DNA of 64,000 bases from Calendula officinalis (Eukaryota; Streptophyta; Magnoliopsida; Asterales; Asteraceae), in contig OY970822.1 of assembly GCA_963853835.1 (NCBI GenBank), positions 87,959,135 to 88,023,134 of the forward strand. Direction: 5' to 3'. This document shows, one piece after another, positions 42,871-55,865 of this stretch (its first letter is position 1; every line of letters begins with the position of its first letter). The notes under the pieces are model-generated. The model saw only the letters and a list, made by a program, of their open reading frames with translations, did not search any database and had not been told where the DNA came from. The translations under genes and the position numbers were made by a program.

Positions 42871-44565
42871 CATATTGCCCGCTTGGATGTCACTGCATAT
42901 GTCAAACCACTAACTACTAACCTGTCGTTAAAAAAAAGAGATTGAATCATCATAAAGATAATTTCTTCTATTTACAAGAATTCATAGATACGACTACTTT
43001 AAAAAAATACAGAATTAAATGAACATACTGATAAATTAAATACATGTTAATGACGACTTCAACACTAATTTGAATGGGATTAGCAATACGTCAACAGATA
43101 AAGGATCTCCTACCATCCATTTCATACCATTTTTTCTCAAATGCATTATGAGTGAGTTAGTTAACCGTTCAACAATTGGACATTGAGCCTTTCTGAACCT
43201 TTTTAAGATGATTAAGATCACAACTCACAAGAACCCATACAAGAAAAAGGAAAGAAAAGGAGTAGGTAAAAATAAGTAGTTACCTTTTTGTCACTCTTAA
43301 AGTGCTCCAATTTGTATACTAATATATTATTTGTCACGATTTCATGCATCTATTATGAATTTATGATAAAGTGAAACACACTAACTTAACAGAATTAGGA
43401 CACTGAAATTACGGATTAAAGCTACAAACTAAAAATTAAACAATTCACAATGTAATTCGAGAACTTAAGTGAATGATAGCTTGATTGCAGATTATAAACT
43501 GTAAGCAAAAGAAACCCGAAACCCTGCAGATATTGAATCAGGTGGAATGATATGTATACTGGAAATTGATTAGTGGAACATTAAGACATTCCTAAAATGG
43601 AAAGTCTGAATTCAGACATTCCATATACAGAATTGTCCCAAATGCATTATATAGTAGTAAGATAAACATTCATAACAATGTATTAAGTTTTAGATAAACT
43701 CTATAAAGTTTATGTAAATGTATCCAAACTGAACATGTTAGAATGTACTTTTAATGAAAACATTAATCAAGAAAAGTATGAATACATATTTAGAAAAAAT
43801 TTACCTTCTAAACAGGTGTATTACGTAAAAAGGAGTTTGGTTAATAGGAATGTTACTTAAAACTTGGGTTGACCCGGCCGGTTCAACCGGTTAAACCGGT
43901 ACCCAGTGAAGAGAGCAGATCAAAAGTATCCCCATTTTTGCTCATTAATAACCCGTTGCGACCCGATGGATTTTTGTGAAACCCGATGACCCGGAAACCG
44001 TTTGTGGCCCGGTTTTTGTTCGTTATTAAATGAGAAAGAATACGGGCTTATAGAACATGCAGCAGTAAAAATATACGGCCCGTATCTGTCCACACAATAG
44101 TTCTCTTCATGTGTAGTCATCAGAAGCCAACATATAACTTTAGGAGCTTAATTATAATTATGATTACAGTATCATCCAAAATTAGGAAGACTGCAATCTA
44201 ATACTCCATTGCATATATTGTGCCTAATCCTAATGATTACAGAGCAACTTCATCCTAAATGACAATTATGTCCTTCCTTTTCTTTTAACACATTTTACAT
44301 TTCACCCTTCCCACTAAGGGCATCATTGTCTTTTGATATAAAATTGCTAGCTCCCTTATTTTTAATTAAGATTGAATTAGTTGATAGATCATATGCCAAG
44401 AGGCTGTATATGAAATTCTGAAAATTTATTGCTTATGGTAAACCAAACAGGTGATTTGTGTTGCTAATTTAAAAAAGTCTGTAAAACATAACTAAACAAG
44501 AGCATATCAGGGTATCATACATTTGGTAATTGAACTATTTTGTAATTTAACTGATAAAACAAAGA
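42871..44565. other. Non-genic stretch
   Basis: No gene is supported. Near 43865, GGCCGGTTCAACCGGTTAAA is a small repeat-like GC island of unknown type. Confidence 0.4.
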
Positions 44566-44908
44566 TTAAATTAGGAATGAAGTGCTAGATAATAGAGATA
44601 CGTACATACCGGACCCGAATGAACCAATGCTTAATTTAAAAAGAAGCAAATGTCGGTTACATAAATTGGGGATTAGGGTTTTGAAAATGTTGATATTGAT
44701 CTTGATTGTTAGCAACGTGACCGCTAAAGTGCACTTCCGGTACTGCCAAAAAAAGTCCGAACTGCTTCTGACTCTCCTACCTTCCGAAAGCGGTTCCGGT
44801 AACGGGGTGCCGGTCGACGAGGCGGCGCCATCTGTACTCGGCAGTTGCACTTGCAGCAAAGCATTAGGAGAAACCCTACGTAAAACTCAGGGGAGTTTGG
44901 GTTATTAA
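44566..44908 (-). other. GC-rich coding-like segment of unknown identity
   Basis: 44700-44880 is much richer in GC than its surroundings. Three frames are open across it: a 97-residue minus frame (PSTDGAASSTGTPLPEPLSE), a minus frame opening MLCCKCNCRVQMAPPRRPAP, and a plus frame of 108 residues. I recognise none. It could be a first exon, a gene fragment or a promoter-proximal GC island. The minus frame has a stop just upstream and no downstream exon that I can link. Confidence 0.25.
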
Positions 44909-45804
44909 TATTGGAATTTATATTAGGGAGAAGTCAGTGTGTCTGTCAAATACTTAAGTTTAGGTTTGAAATCATATAAAAACAATGTAGTTTTGGTTAA
45001 AATACTTAAAAATCATCACATAAACTCATTAGTGAATCAAAGTATGTCTAAACTCAAACCCTAGATTATCAAAACTCAAATAAATCCTTGTCTTAGAAAT
45101 TGTATTAATTATATTTTTTTTAGTAATATTTCTAACTTCATGTTTCTTGAAATGTTGATCATATAAAACGCATGTGAATGTATGTGGTATGATGTTTTTT
45201 TATTGTCTAAGTGTTTTAATACGATTGGAAATTGACAAATGTTTGTAAAATTAAGTGTTAAACCAAAAATTACATAGTTTTAAATGGTTCCACACCTAAA
45301 CTTAGATACGTAATAGCAACATACTTACTATCCCCTTTATACTATCCCGATTAATGGTTTATTGAAAGATTGGAATTTGTATGTTACACTATATTATCCT
45401 TTTTTATGTACTAACAAAACTTTTCTTTTGTTTTTAGTTTTTTCACTTACATATTCTTTTCGAATATTTTTGGGGAAATATTTTGTTTAGTTTCGGATAA
45501 AAATATAACTATCTACATTTCACAATTTTTATGTTTTGCAATAAACGAGATTAGAGATTGTTTTCAGTGTCATTGTATCTTATTATATTGATCTTACCTA
45601 TATAAGTCAAACAGTAACTCTTAATACAATATTAATTATAAAGAAATCAATAAACTCGACTTTGAGACTTAGACAATCTGTAAAGGTCAAGTGAGCATAA
45701 TTTTCTTTGTTCAGATCAAACACACAACCAAACCATCATAGTACTAAACAAACTTACAACAATTTATCATCAAAGCATAATGTACAAACCATAAACCACA
45801 CAAA
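44909..45804. other. Non-genic AT-rich stretch
   Basis: Nothing recognised. Confidence 0.4.
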
Positions 45805-46099
45805 AGCTTCGTCGTCTGAGCGACCAAACCACGCTCAAATCTGAGTCACGTCAGCTAACAATCCAACTGAGACTCTGAGGGTCAACTGACACTTACATAT
45901 CATAAATACATATTTTACTTAATATTTCATACATAAAATACACGCACACATAATATCAATACCTACATAAACTAACCTCTCCCTCGTCAGTTTACACTTT
46001 GATAAAACGAAGGAAATAACCGACAGAAACAACTGACGACATTGTGTTGTCGGTGCCTTCAAATTGAAGGGAACAACGAGGTTGCTATTGGCAATGATC
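45805..46099. mobile_element. Diverged Tourist-like MITE, family H
   Basis: GAGTCACGTCAGCTAACAAT followed by CCAACTGA, and the right end CTATTGGCAATGATC before TTA, follow the layout of the 34822 copy, but identity is low and the left end is uncertain. Confidence 0.5.
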
Positions 46100-46866
46100 T
46101 TAGAAAGAAGATAAAATAAATTTGTGTTCTATATATATTTTATAAATGAAGAGAAAAAGGATTAAAATATAATTATTTTTTGCCAAATCTTATTTCATAA
46201 ATGTTTTTCTTAAAGTGAAAACCTTGGACAGAAAAAAATTATTATTTATTTAGAAAAAAATAATTATCAAATTAGCTTTAACAGGACCTATTTAATTTAC
46301 TTATTAATGATAAAATTGTAAATTTCCTTTTTCTTTTTAATTAAAACACAAATATCATTAATTTATTTATTTTTCAACTCAAGAACATAAAATTATAAAT
46401 ATGTTACTATAAAAATCTCTTGTTTTTTCTTATAATTTTTTATTTATTTAAAAACTCGCAAAATAGCACTAGAGAAGTAGAGATCATGAGTTCCATCTAT
46501 TATATAGATGAATATTTTCCCGTTAATCATAAGAATATTCAAGAATGACAAAAATAATAATCTACTATTAAAATAAATTAAAGCTTATATGATCACGTGT
46601 CAACTTCTTAAACCCCTATGTCCTACGTGGCAACTTATAATGAACCCTATATCCTAAATTAAAAATAACTACATATTTAATCGGAAGGTTTGGGAAATTA
46701 AAAAAAAACCCACGTATATAAATAGTTAAGATTCCGGTGCATATCATCAATTAATTTAAATTACTATTACGAAATTTATTCAAATTACTAATTAATTAAT
46801 TTAATTTAGGCAAATATAATGATATAATATGATATTTAATTCAAATTTATGCAATCTTTAAAATAT

Positions 46867-48728
46867 CTACTCTACTACTATAATAAATAAAGCATATATG
46901 GTTACATGACGCTTTTCTAGACCAACAACTATACACATGTCAGTCTCCTAGGCACCTACGTTTTATAGTCTACGCTCTTTCTTCAATTTTCGTTAATTAA
47001 TTTAATCATATAATTCAAAATTCATTTTTCCTTAATTCTCAGCTTAATGAAAGCCTATATGGCAATGAAAGCCTATACGGTCATATGACGTTTTTCTAGA
47101 ATAACTGTACACGTGTCATTCCCATAGGCACCCACATCTTATAATTCCTACTTTTAAAAAACGATTTAAATTAGAATATAAATCATTATATTTTCTCCTT
47201 AATTGAAGGATTAAATTTCGTAATTCAGTCAAATAAATACATTTAATGTTTTTACGTAAATCCTAAAATAAATATTTCATGTATATCACCAATAATTATG
47301 CAATTCTTAAAATTCCATATATAGCCAAAATTAAGAGTCTTAATTTTAAAATATATATAAAAAGTAATTAAAAAGTTGATGGAATTAAAATTCCATATAT
47401 AGCCAAAACTAAGAGTCTTAATTTTAAGAGTCTAAAATTTCGAAATTTATTCAAATTACTAATTAATTAATTTAATTTAGGCCAATATAATGATATAATA
47501 TGATATTTAATTCAAATTTATGTAATCTCTAAAATATCTACTCTACTACTATAATAAATTATAGCCTATATGGTTACATGACGCTTTTCTAGACCAACAA
47601 CTATACACATGTCAGTCTCCTAGGCACCTACGTTTTATAGTCTCCGCTCTTTCTTCAATTTTCGTTAATTAATTTAATCATTTAATTCAAAATTCAATTT
47701 TCCTTAATTATCAGCTTAATGAAAGCCTATATGGCAATGAAAGCCTATATAGCCACATGACGTTTTTTCTAGCACAACTGCACACGTGTCATTCCCATAG
47801 GCACCCACATCTTATAATTCCTACTTTTAAAAAACGATTTAAATTATAATATAAATCATTAGATTTTCTCCTTAATTGAAGGATTAAATTTCGTAATTCA
47901 GTGAAATAAATACATTTAATGTTTTTACGTAAATCCTGAAATAAATATTTCATGTATATCACCAATAATTATGCAATTCTTAAAATTCCATATATAGCCA
48001 AAATTAAGAGTCTTAATTTTAAAAGATATATAAAAAGTAATTAAAAAGTTGATGGAATTAAAATTCCATATATAGCCAAAATTAAGAGTCTTAATTTTAA
48101 GAGTCTAAAATTTCGAAATTTATTCAAACTACTAATTAATTAATTTAATTTAGGCAAATCTAATGATATAATATAATATTTAATTCAAATTTATGTAATC
48201 TTTAATATATCTACTCTACTACTATAATAAATTAAAGCCTATATGGTTATATGACGCTTTTCTAGACCAACAACTATACACATATCAGTCTCCTAGGCAC
48301 CTACGTTTTATAGTCTCCGCTCTTTCTTCAATTTTCGTTAATTAATTTAATCATTTAATTCAAAATTCAACTTTCCTTAATTATCAGCTTAATGAAAGCC
48401 TATATGGCAATGAAAGCCTATATGGCCACATGATGTTTTTCTAGAACAACTGTACACGTGTCATTCCCATAGGCACCCACATCTTATAATTCCTACTTTT
48501 AAAAAATGATTTAAATTAGAATATAAATCATTAGATTTTCTCCTTAATTGAAGGATTAAATATCGTAATTCAGTCAAATAAATATATTTAATGTTTTTAC
48601 GTAAATCCTAAAATAAATATATCATGTATATCACCAATAATTATGCAATTTTTAAAATTCCATATATAGCCAAAATTAAGAGTCTTAATTTTAAAAGATA
48701 TATAAAAAGTAATTAAAAAGTTGATGGA
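46867..48728 (+). repeat. Three-unit tandem array, about 672-bp period
   Basis: Units begin at 46867, 47538 and 48211 with CTACTCTACTACTATAATAA; the third stops after about 518 bp. Within each unit the GCCTATATGG...CATGACG...CTAG segment occurs twice in diverged form. Units are highly similar, for example AAAATTCCATATATAGCC is repeated within and between units. A partial, older unit precedes the array (46561-46866). Confidence 0.92.
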
Positions 48729-49244
48729 GCCTTGAAAATAAAAAGAAAAATGAATATGGTTTTATTATAATAAGTTTTAGTTAAGTAATTAAAAAAGTTA
48801 AAATTAAAAAAAAATAAATAAAAAGTTTATATGACTTAAAAAAAAAGCACTTTAATAAAAATAGGTAACACAATACATGCAGTGAGTAAGAGAGAGAACA
48901 ATAAATGTTTGAAAATCACAAATCTCCAAGTATTGAACTTCCACATATAACATGGCTAGAACTATTTTCAAAAGAGGGATGTTTATATGAGAAAAAAGGT
49001 TGTTTTTAATAGTATGACCCTTATATAATTATTTTAGTTAAATTAAAAAAAAATGTTTCTTAAAACTAATACATGCCTTAAAATCAAAATTTATGGAATT
49101 ATTATATTCTTCGAAACGAACCATTGTAATTTCAGAATTTAAGGCAATAATTCAAAAATATTAACTAATATTTCAAAAAGTAATCATGTTTACTATTTTA
49201 ACAAGAGTTTTTCTAACATATGCCCCCTAGACACATGATAGGAT

Positions 49245-49371
49245 GCATTAACTCACTCAAAATTTCCTTATAAAATTTTATAATCATCAATAAAGTTCAT
49301 AAGTTACATTTTGAAAGACATGTATTTAATGCATTTTGAAGTTTTAATAGAAATTTTGAGTGAGTTAATGC
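49245..49371. repeat. Inverted repeat inside the Helitron
   Basis: A 21-bp perfect inverted repeat: arms at 49245-49265 and 49351-49371, GCATTAACTCACTCAAAATT and its inverse, with looser similarity beyond (ACACATG / CATGTGT). Confidence 0.85.
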
Positions 49372-50689
49372 ACCTAAACATGTGTCTATCACAAAATAAT
49401 GGAGTATAATTCGTGTAAGTTGTTCCTTAGCTTACTCCTATTTAAACCAAATAATATAATCAGTTATACACATTCATAAAATTATCTCTGCATTTTTTCT
49501 CAAATTTATTCACCTGCAACCAGGTATATATAATAAAAATTTTATATGATATTTACGTTTTTTTTGTAAAACCATTCAGTTATGTTTCTATTTGTGGTTT
49601 ATGTAATTTGTATTTATATGTTTTAGTATATATTAACATGTTGGTATTTTTATGTTATGTAGTTTAACATGTTTTTTGTTTTACTTTTAAAACCTAATAA
49701 ATTTCCCGCCACAAGATTAGTTTTGCACCTAACACAAAAGTTGAGGAATGTTTAGACTTTGTTCGAGCTAGCCATGGTTTTTACTTTGCTGATTTTGATA
49801 TATTTTGTCAAACCAGTATAACCTTAATCAATCACTTGGTAAATTTCTTACCACATTAAAAATATGTTTATTTTTATATATTTCAAAATTAATTTGTTAT
49901 CTTTATTTTATAGATGTAATTTGGGGAGATCGTGGAAGTAGAAGATATGCATAAAAAAACTTATAAAAACAAACATCTACTCAATGTTTATCTCCACGAC
50001 CTAGAGTATGCATCTGTAATTTTAAAAACATCTATCAAATTTATTTAAAATAAATATTTAAAATATATAAATACACAATTGTCAAAATATATATTAGGTC
50101 TACCAAATTAAAGCTTACTCTATGGGGCGGCAATGTGTCTGATGACAAGATCAATTCTAAAATAACCATCAAAATGGTATGTTATTTTTAAATATTGCAT
50201 TCTTAATTAATAAATAATTATATATGTTCAAGTCTTTGTCAATGATATCATTCTTAGGTTTAATTAAAGGGATTATTAAGGCTTATATAAGCTCATAAGC
50301 CATAAGCCCCTCTAAATAAGCTTTCCCAAACACCCCCTAATCTGCAATAAATTAGAGATTTCAAAGAGAAGTAAGTTTCTTATTTAAAATACTTATTGTT
50401 TTGCTATTTAATTACATTATGTGCTTTTTTTTCAACGATGTTTTAATTAATAGGTTTTTAGTTAGTGGAAAGGTGTTGTGACAAAAGTAATAAGCTCTTG
50501 TGAGGTTAACCATTGGAGATGCTCTTAGAGTATTGAAATTTTTAATTTTTTTGTTGGCCATAAAAGTCAACAATTATGGTCATAATTCAGTTAAGAAACA
50601 TCAATATTTATCTATTTAGAGTATTGAAAATTTTATTTTTTTCGTTTAACATAGAACATTTTGATTTTTTGAAATCACTTATAATTACA

Positions 50690-50990
50690 ATAAATTCAGT
50701 ATTGTATTTACAATTTGAAGGAAAAGTAATTGTGTTTGAGGATGATTTTAGACAAATTCTATCGGTTGTACGAAATGGACTAGATAAGATATAGTAAATG
50801 CATCATTGAGTTCTTCATATATATGAAAAAATTGCAAAGTCAAAAAATTAACAAAAAACATGAGGTTGACAGTAGAAAATGATATAGCAGAAACTGAAAA
50901 AACCATATCATTTGCAAATTTATCCGGAGTAATAAGCATACAAGGTCTGGAGATTTTAATAGAAGATAAAGATGGAAATCTAACAACTAA
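50690..50990 (+). pseudogene. Helitron helicase (PIF1-like) remnant
   Basis: The plus strand reads FEGKVIVFEDDFRQILSVV, close to the Helitron helicase motif GKVVVFGGDFRQILPVV. After a stop, another frame gives VNASLSSSYI and NCKVKKLTKNMRLTV, matching the next conserved segment. Several stops intervene. The Rep nuclease domain was not found. Confidence 0.78.
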
Positions 50991-51187
50991 AACCTCAAAC
51001 GTTGTATTTAAAGAAGAATTTAGAAATTTATCTTGATCATAAGACCATTGGTGACTGTTTATACAATGTATACACTATATTTGTAGTGTGTACTATATCC
51101 CTAATTATCTTATATACATTTAACATACGTTTTCATAATTCATAATTGTATTCTATAATACATACGTTCAACAAATTTCAAGACAAT

Positions 51188-51214
51188 CCGTGATTTTTCA
51201 CGGTCAGAAACTAG
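51188..51214 (+). other. Helitron 3' terminal hairpin and CTAG
   Basis: Stem CCGTG/CACGG, loop ATTTTT, spacer TCAGAAA, terminus CTAG before T. Confidence 0.8.
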
Positions 51215-51367
51215 TTAGATCATATATTTATGAGTAAAAATCATCTAAGAAAAATCCGGATTTAAAGAATAACTCAATAACAAAGATAATTCATTGCAAA
51301 AGCCCTATCACTTTCATATGCCATAGATGCCTTCCATCGTAAGCTAAAACAAAAAAAGTACAAAAAA

Positions 51368-54170
51368 ATGGAGAACATGAAGTACGCCGAGGAGCTTGTG
51401 AGGGAATTTCTGTTCTTCAGAGGGTTCACAACAACTTTGCAATCTTTCGAAAAAGAATTAGCAACAGATATCGGCAGAGGATTTCACAAGGATAAAATCT
51501 TTGACCTAATTTTCTCAGTATACATTCCTAAATTCCAGGCACAAAATCTAATTTCCTTGCTGACTTTTTTCAAACAATGTTTTTCTTCATCCGAAACCCT
51601 CATGATTGCTACGTTATCCAAATTAGAGATCTCAATTCTTCGATATTACATCGTTCACGCCGTTCAATCAGGAAGAACTGACAAAATTATCGAATTTTTT
51701 GGTGTTCATGGCGATGATTTGCTGCAAAGAGATCATGACTGGATGTCGTGGTTTGGTAGGTTTCTCTAATTTCGATCTCTGTTCCTGCGTTTTTAATTTA
51801 TTCTGCTTTTGAAAAAGTTATAAATCTGTGCAGCGATCCCGTATATTAAGAACCCTAGCTTGGATACCTTGTTTCGAGTTTACTTCTCAAAGGAGTGGTT
51901 TGATGCTCTGCATCTTTCTGTTAGGAACTTTTTGAGTGAAGTCTTCAATGGAACTCATATCCTTAAACAATTTCTTTTAATATTACTAAAGGATCTGATA
52001 ACTAATCCATTAGTTTTGATTAATCATAATCCTACTGTTAATCTAGTAATTAATGCAAATTCTCCTTAACTAATCCACGCATTCCTGCATTATTGAAAAT
52101 CAGCTCAGAAAAACATACTGTGAATCATCTTAAGAATGACATTAAGCATCTTAATACCAGATTATCACAACTTCAGGCTTTATTGGAGGAGAAAGAAGCT
52201 CAATTATATCACTCCAAGAGGTAAAAATTGTTTCTATACCATTTGATTAATTCGATATTTTGTTTTTATACCAACCACTGTTCTTTTAATTACAGTAATA
52301 TTTCAACAACACGCCAACTGAGCATTACTGGTACGAATGAATCTATGTGCTCTACACCTGAGATTAAAGAAACTGTTTTTTCATCCAGTGAACCACATGC
52401 ATCTACAACTAATTTAAGTGGGAAACAATCCATAAACAAGGATGTTATTGTATCCAAAGAGTCAGAAAATGATGAAATCCAGCAAGAAGAAGATTTCCCA
52501 GAAGTCAAAGTTGACTATCAGGTGAGAGATCATTCATTTATTCTCGTTATGATTAACGCCTTTTATTAATTTTAATTGGTATTTTATCCTTTTTGCAGGA
52601 GACCTTTTTGGGTCACACAAGTCCAATTAGTTGTTGCAGATTTTCTACATATGGTGATAACATTGCAAGTGCTTCTGTGGATGGTACAGTTAGGTAAATT
52701 GATTGATGATGATCTGTCTTATCAATAAGAGAAAATTGAAAAGTATTTTTTTTTTCCATTTTTAATTTTATATTTTAATGAAGGATATGGACATATGACT
52801 CATCAACTTCAGCATCAAGAAATGCAACAATCTATTGTGGTGCTGAAATTATGTCACTCGAATGGGACTGCAAATCTGACCGTTTGGTATACTAATTTAA
52901 GTCATTATGTAGAATCTGTTATAACAAAAATGAAAAATAGGAAAATTAAAAAAAACATATTATATTTTGTTTTCTGACAATTCCAAAAAATTGATGATTT
53001 AAATGATAATTTTGATTGTCCTTTTTGACAAAGCTTCTGATAGGCACTGCTGATGGAGGTATAAAAGCATGGAATGTTGATGCAAAAAGAGTTGTTTGTG
53101 ATCTAAATACAACCGATGCATTCCCAAGGTTTATTTTAATTAATATTATAACTTTTTATTTTTTGTTTATTTAATATAACATTTATTCTTATTCTGACTA
53201 TGTTTTATGTTGCAGTGTTGTTGACCTAAAATGCAGCCCTGTGGAACCAATATTTGTGTCTGCAGCAGCATCCAAAGCCAAAGGGTACTAATTTTAATTA
53301 CTTTTTTCATGGTTTTAGAATTAAAAAAAAAACTTATTTTCTTAACAGAAACGGAACAAATCATATTGATAAATTGGGATTCGCATCATTAACTGTGTGG
53401 AATATGAGAACATGGAAAGCAATGGTACGTATAGTATATTACAAACACACACAATATTAAATTACATACATAGTCCCTGTAGTTTATATGAACTTACGAA
53501 ATTAGTCCCTCGACTTATTTATTGAAGACAGTCCTTCCTCTTGGGAAAGATCCACCTGCTATTACCTCAATATGCTTCAACCACAATGGGAAGATTCTAG
53601 CAGCAGCTGCAACTGATGGAATGATTCACATGTTTGGTATCCTTTTGTATTTATTTATTTATTTTAGCAGTACCCAATAGCATGGTGACACGTGGACACC
53701 TTAACCAAAATCAGATATGTCAGCTGGCCTGCAGATCACAGGCTGGCCAGCCCATGATCTTGCTATCAGTTGTGTTCTTTTTGGGCCTGATGAAACTAGC
53801 ATTTTTAGTTTGGGTGTTGATGGAAAGGTTAGTTTTTTACCTTTTATTATAAAGTAATAATATATATTTGATTTATTATTTTATATAATTAATTGTTGTG
53901 GCACTGGCAGGTATTTGAGTGGAGCTTGCAAAATCAGGGTAAGGTTTTGTGGTCGAGAAATTGCAATAGGTATGAATTTTTTGCCATTTTGGATAAACAA
54001 GAGTTAGGTAATAAGTTATTGATTTAATTGTTGGTTTATTATTATTATTTAGGTTCTGTAATCCCCAGAATTCAATAAATTATAGACATGAAATGGCTTT
54101 AGATGCAAATGGTAAACGGCTTTTGGTGACATCTGGTTCAGTTAGAGCACCAATATATCAGGTTAATACA

Positions 54171-54260
<90 letters not shown>

Positions 54261-54447
54261 CCCTAAATTGGGCGGTTAAAAATGAAATGAATTTGGTTGG
54301 TTGTAGGTTGGAGATGAAGTGAATGTGAATGGGATGAAAACACTTGCTCACAGTGCAGCCATTTCAACTGTAGATTGGCACCCAACTTTGCCCATTTTCT
54401 TAACCGGATCAGTTGATAACTCAGTCAGGGTTACATCCATCTTATGA
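51368..54447 (+). CDS. WDR91: WD repeat-containing protein 91-like
   Basis: Fourteen exons keep frame: 51368-51755, 51834-51956, 52079-52220, 52296-52521, 52599-52693, 52784-52886, 53034-53128, 53216-53284, 53349-53424, 53528-53636, 53715-53827, 53911-53969, 54053-54161, 54307-54447, giving 615 residues. The N-terminus (YAEELVREFLFFRGFTTTLQ) is the LisH-like start of WDR91. A coiled coil follows (LKNDIKHLNTRLSQLQALLE), then a serine-rich linker and WD40 repeats from about residue 293 (LGHTSPISCCRFSTYGDNIA; SLGVDGKVFEWSL; LAHSAAISTVDWHPTLPIFL). In animals WDR91 works in endosome maturation by limiting phosphatidylinositol 3-kinase activity; the plant role is not established here. Introns 2 and 10 have U12 signals. 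Intron 13 holds a long TA array. Confidence 0.9.
51957..52078 (+). other. U12-type AT-AC intron (WDR91 intron 2)
   Basis: No GT-AG pair keeps the frame here. The intron starts ATATCCTTAA and ends CCAC; a branch-point match TCCTTAAC lies at 52063-52070, with its adenosine about 9 bases from the 3' splice site. Joining gives FNGT-R-IPALLKIS, which continues the protein. Confidence 0.88.
53637..53714 (+). other. U12-type GT-AG intron (WDR91 intron 10)
   Basis: The 5' site is GTATCCTTTT, the minor-spliceosome consensus. The branch-point match ACCTTAACC lies near 53699-53707, about ten bases before the terminal AG. The intron is 78 bp. Confidence 0.87.
54189..54260. repeat. (TA)n microsatellite in WDR91 intron 13
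   Basis: About 35 TA units with one G interruption near 54250, preceded by (TC)n. Confidence 0.95.
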
Positions 54448-55865
54448 GACTTTATTTTTTATTTTTTGTATTTAAATTTAGGAATTTATCAAAGTCTTGT
54501 GCTTCTTTGCTAGTATTAAGGGAGTTTAGAATTTAATTTTCATCTTCAATTTGGTTTTGATTTTGATTTTGATTTTGATTTTGTGTTTTTAACATTTTAT
54601 TGGTGATAATTAAATTTGTTTTGGCTTGCATTTTTGGTTGTCATTTGTCAATATATATCAAATGATACTATGATAGTTCCCAGAAAGACGATAAATCTAT
54701 TATGACATCTTTATTGAATTGAATTGATTAATTAAATTTGATGTTAATTAAGGTTGACAATTCATACTAGCTACGAAACAAGACACGAACCCAACATAGA
54801 AATAAACGGATTAGTGTTTAGTATAAACATATTCGGGTCATAAATGGTCGACAGGGCATCTGTTTAATAAGTGAGTTAGGTTAGTGTTGAGGTTCTCAAT
54901 CTATTGACAACTCGTCAATCTGTTTAAAAACACAAATGAAAAAATAAATATGTTTAATGAGTGAGTTAGGTTAGGGTTGAGGTTCTCAATCTATTGACAA
55001 CTCGCCAATCTGTTTAAAAACACAAATGAAAAAATAAATATTTTAAATTACAGGGTTTTTTTTTCCGTTTTCTCAAATATTCTATCTATTTATTGCTATC
55101 TATATTCATGTCTTAATGTTTATCATGTATTTCCATATATTATATATTATTATGTTTATGTTTTAATATTATCATATAGTGTCAAAAAATTATGATTATG
55201 AATCTTCTAATATTTATCTGTGTGCCAAATTTTCTATTATGGTGGGAATTATAATTGGGCAAGGGTTGTGGAGACTAAGCTTGGTAAACGAATGGGTTAG
55301 GGTTGAACTTTTTAAACACAATTAATTAAATGGGATGGATTAGTGTTGAGATATATGAACATGTCAATACGCCAACTCGAACATGACACATATTGTCACC
55401 CATAGTGTTAATAGAGAATAATCTCAAAAGAAGGTAATTTATTGATTGATTAAATGATGGGTATTAAAAATATTTTTGCCTAAATGCTTTATTACAACTA
55501 GTAGAGTATCCATGTAATGCGGCAAAGAATACCTTATGTAACTATATTTTATAGACAAATAGTAAAGTTGAGGTTTTGAGCACGCTAACCACATATCTAT
55601 CTTTATAAAGTAAAATTGCTGCAATAAATCAAACAATATTTACCATTTTAATTGGTTTAGCCAAGCTCTCCTTGAAAAGTAGTTTATCTTCTCAAAACTT
55701 TGTTTTGAGTGGTTAATAAAACCATTTTAACATGTTAAACATATTAAATGTTCATGTGGCACATTGATGAAAGTTTAGGGTTTAAGCGTAAATTTGTACC
55801 CATAATCATGTAGGACATCATAAACACTGGATTCTACCGGGGAATAAGCCATTTGATAAATAATA
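54448..55865. other. Intergenic stretch with hAT-like relic and tandem duplication
   Basis: No gene is supported. 54744-55404 has hAT-like ends (GGTTGACAATTCATAC; ATATTGTCACCC) and ACGAACCC/GGTTAG repeats, but no exact 8-bp duplication. Inside it a 90-bp unit starting TGTTTAATAAGTGAGTTAGG is tandemly duplicated (54861-54950 and 54951-55040). Confidence 0.55.

Larger units (their letters stand above)
46561..51214 (+). mobile_element. Decayed Helitron with tandemly repeated 5' end
   Basis: The 3' end is a 5-bp-stem hairpin, CCGTGATTTTTCACGG (51188-51203), then seven bases and CTAG followed by T, the Helitron signature. A helicase remnant lies at 50690-50990. The 5' end TCTACTCTACTACTATAATA, preceded by A, occurs three times in a tandem array, with a diverged form at 46561. 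No terminal inverted repeats or target duplication are seen, as expected for Helitrons. Which of the repeated heads was used is unknown. A family Y repeat is inserted near 50268. Confidence 0.75.

Noticed and set aside
46867..48728. CRISPR-like or centromeric satellite array
   Set aside because: Units of 672 bp with Helitron-type heads, only three copies, next to a Helitron 3' end; CRISPR arrays do not occur in plant nuclear DNA and satellites are far longer.
54163..54351. Minus-strand open frame overlapping WDR91 intron 13 and exon 14
   Set aside because: Also a translation of (TA)n and antisense to a well-supported exon.
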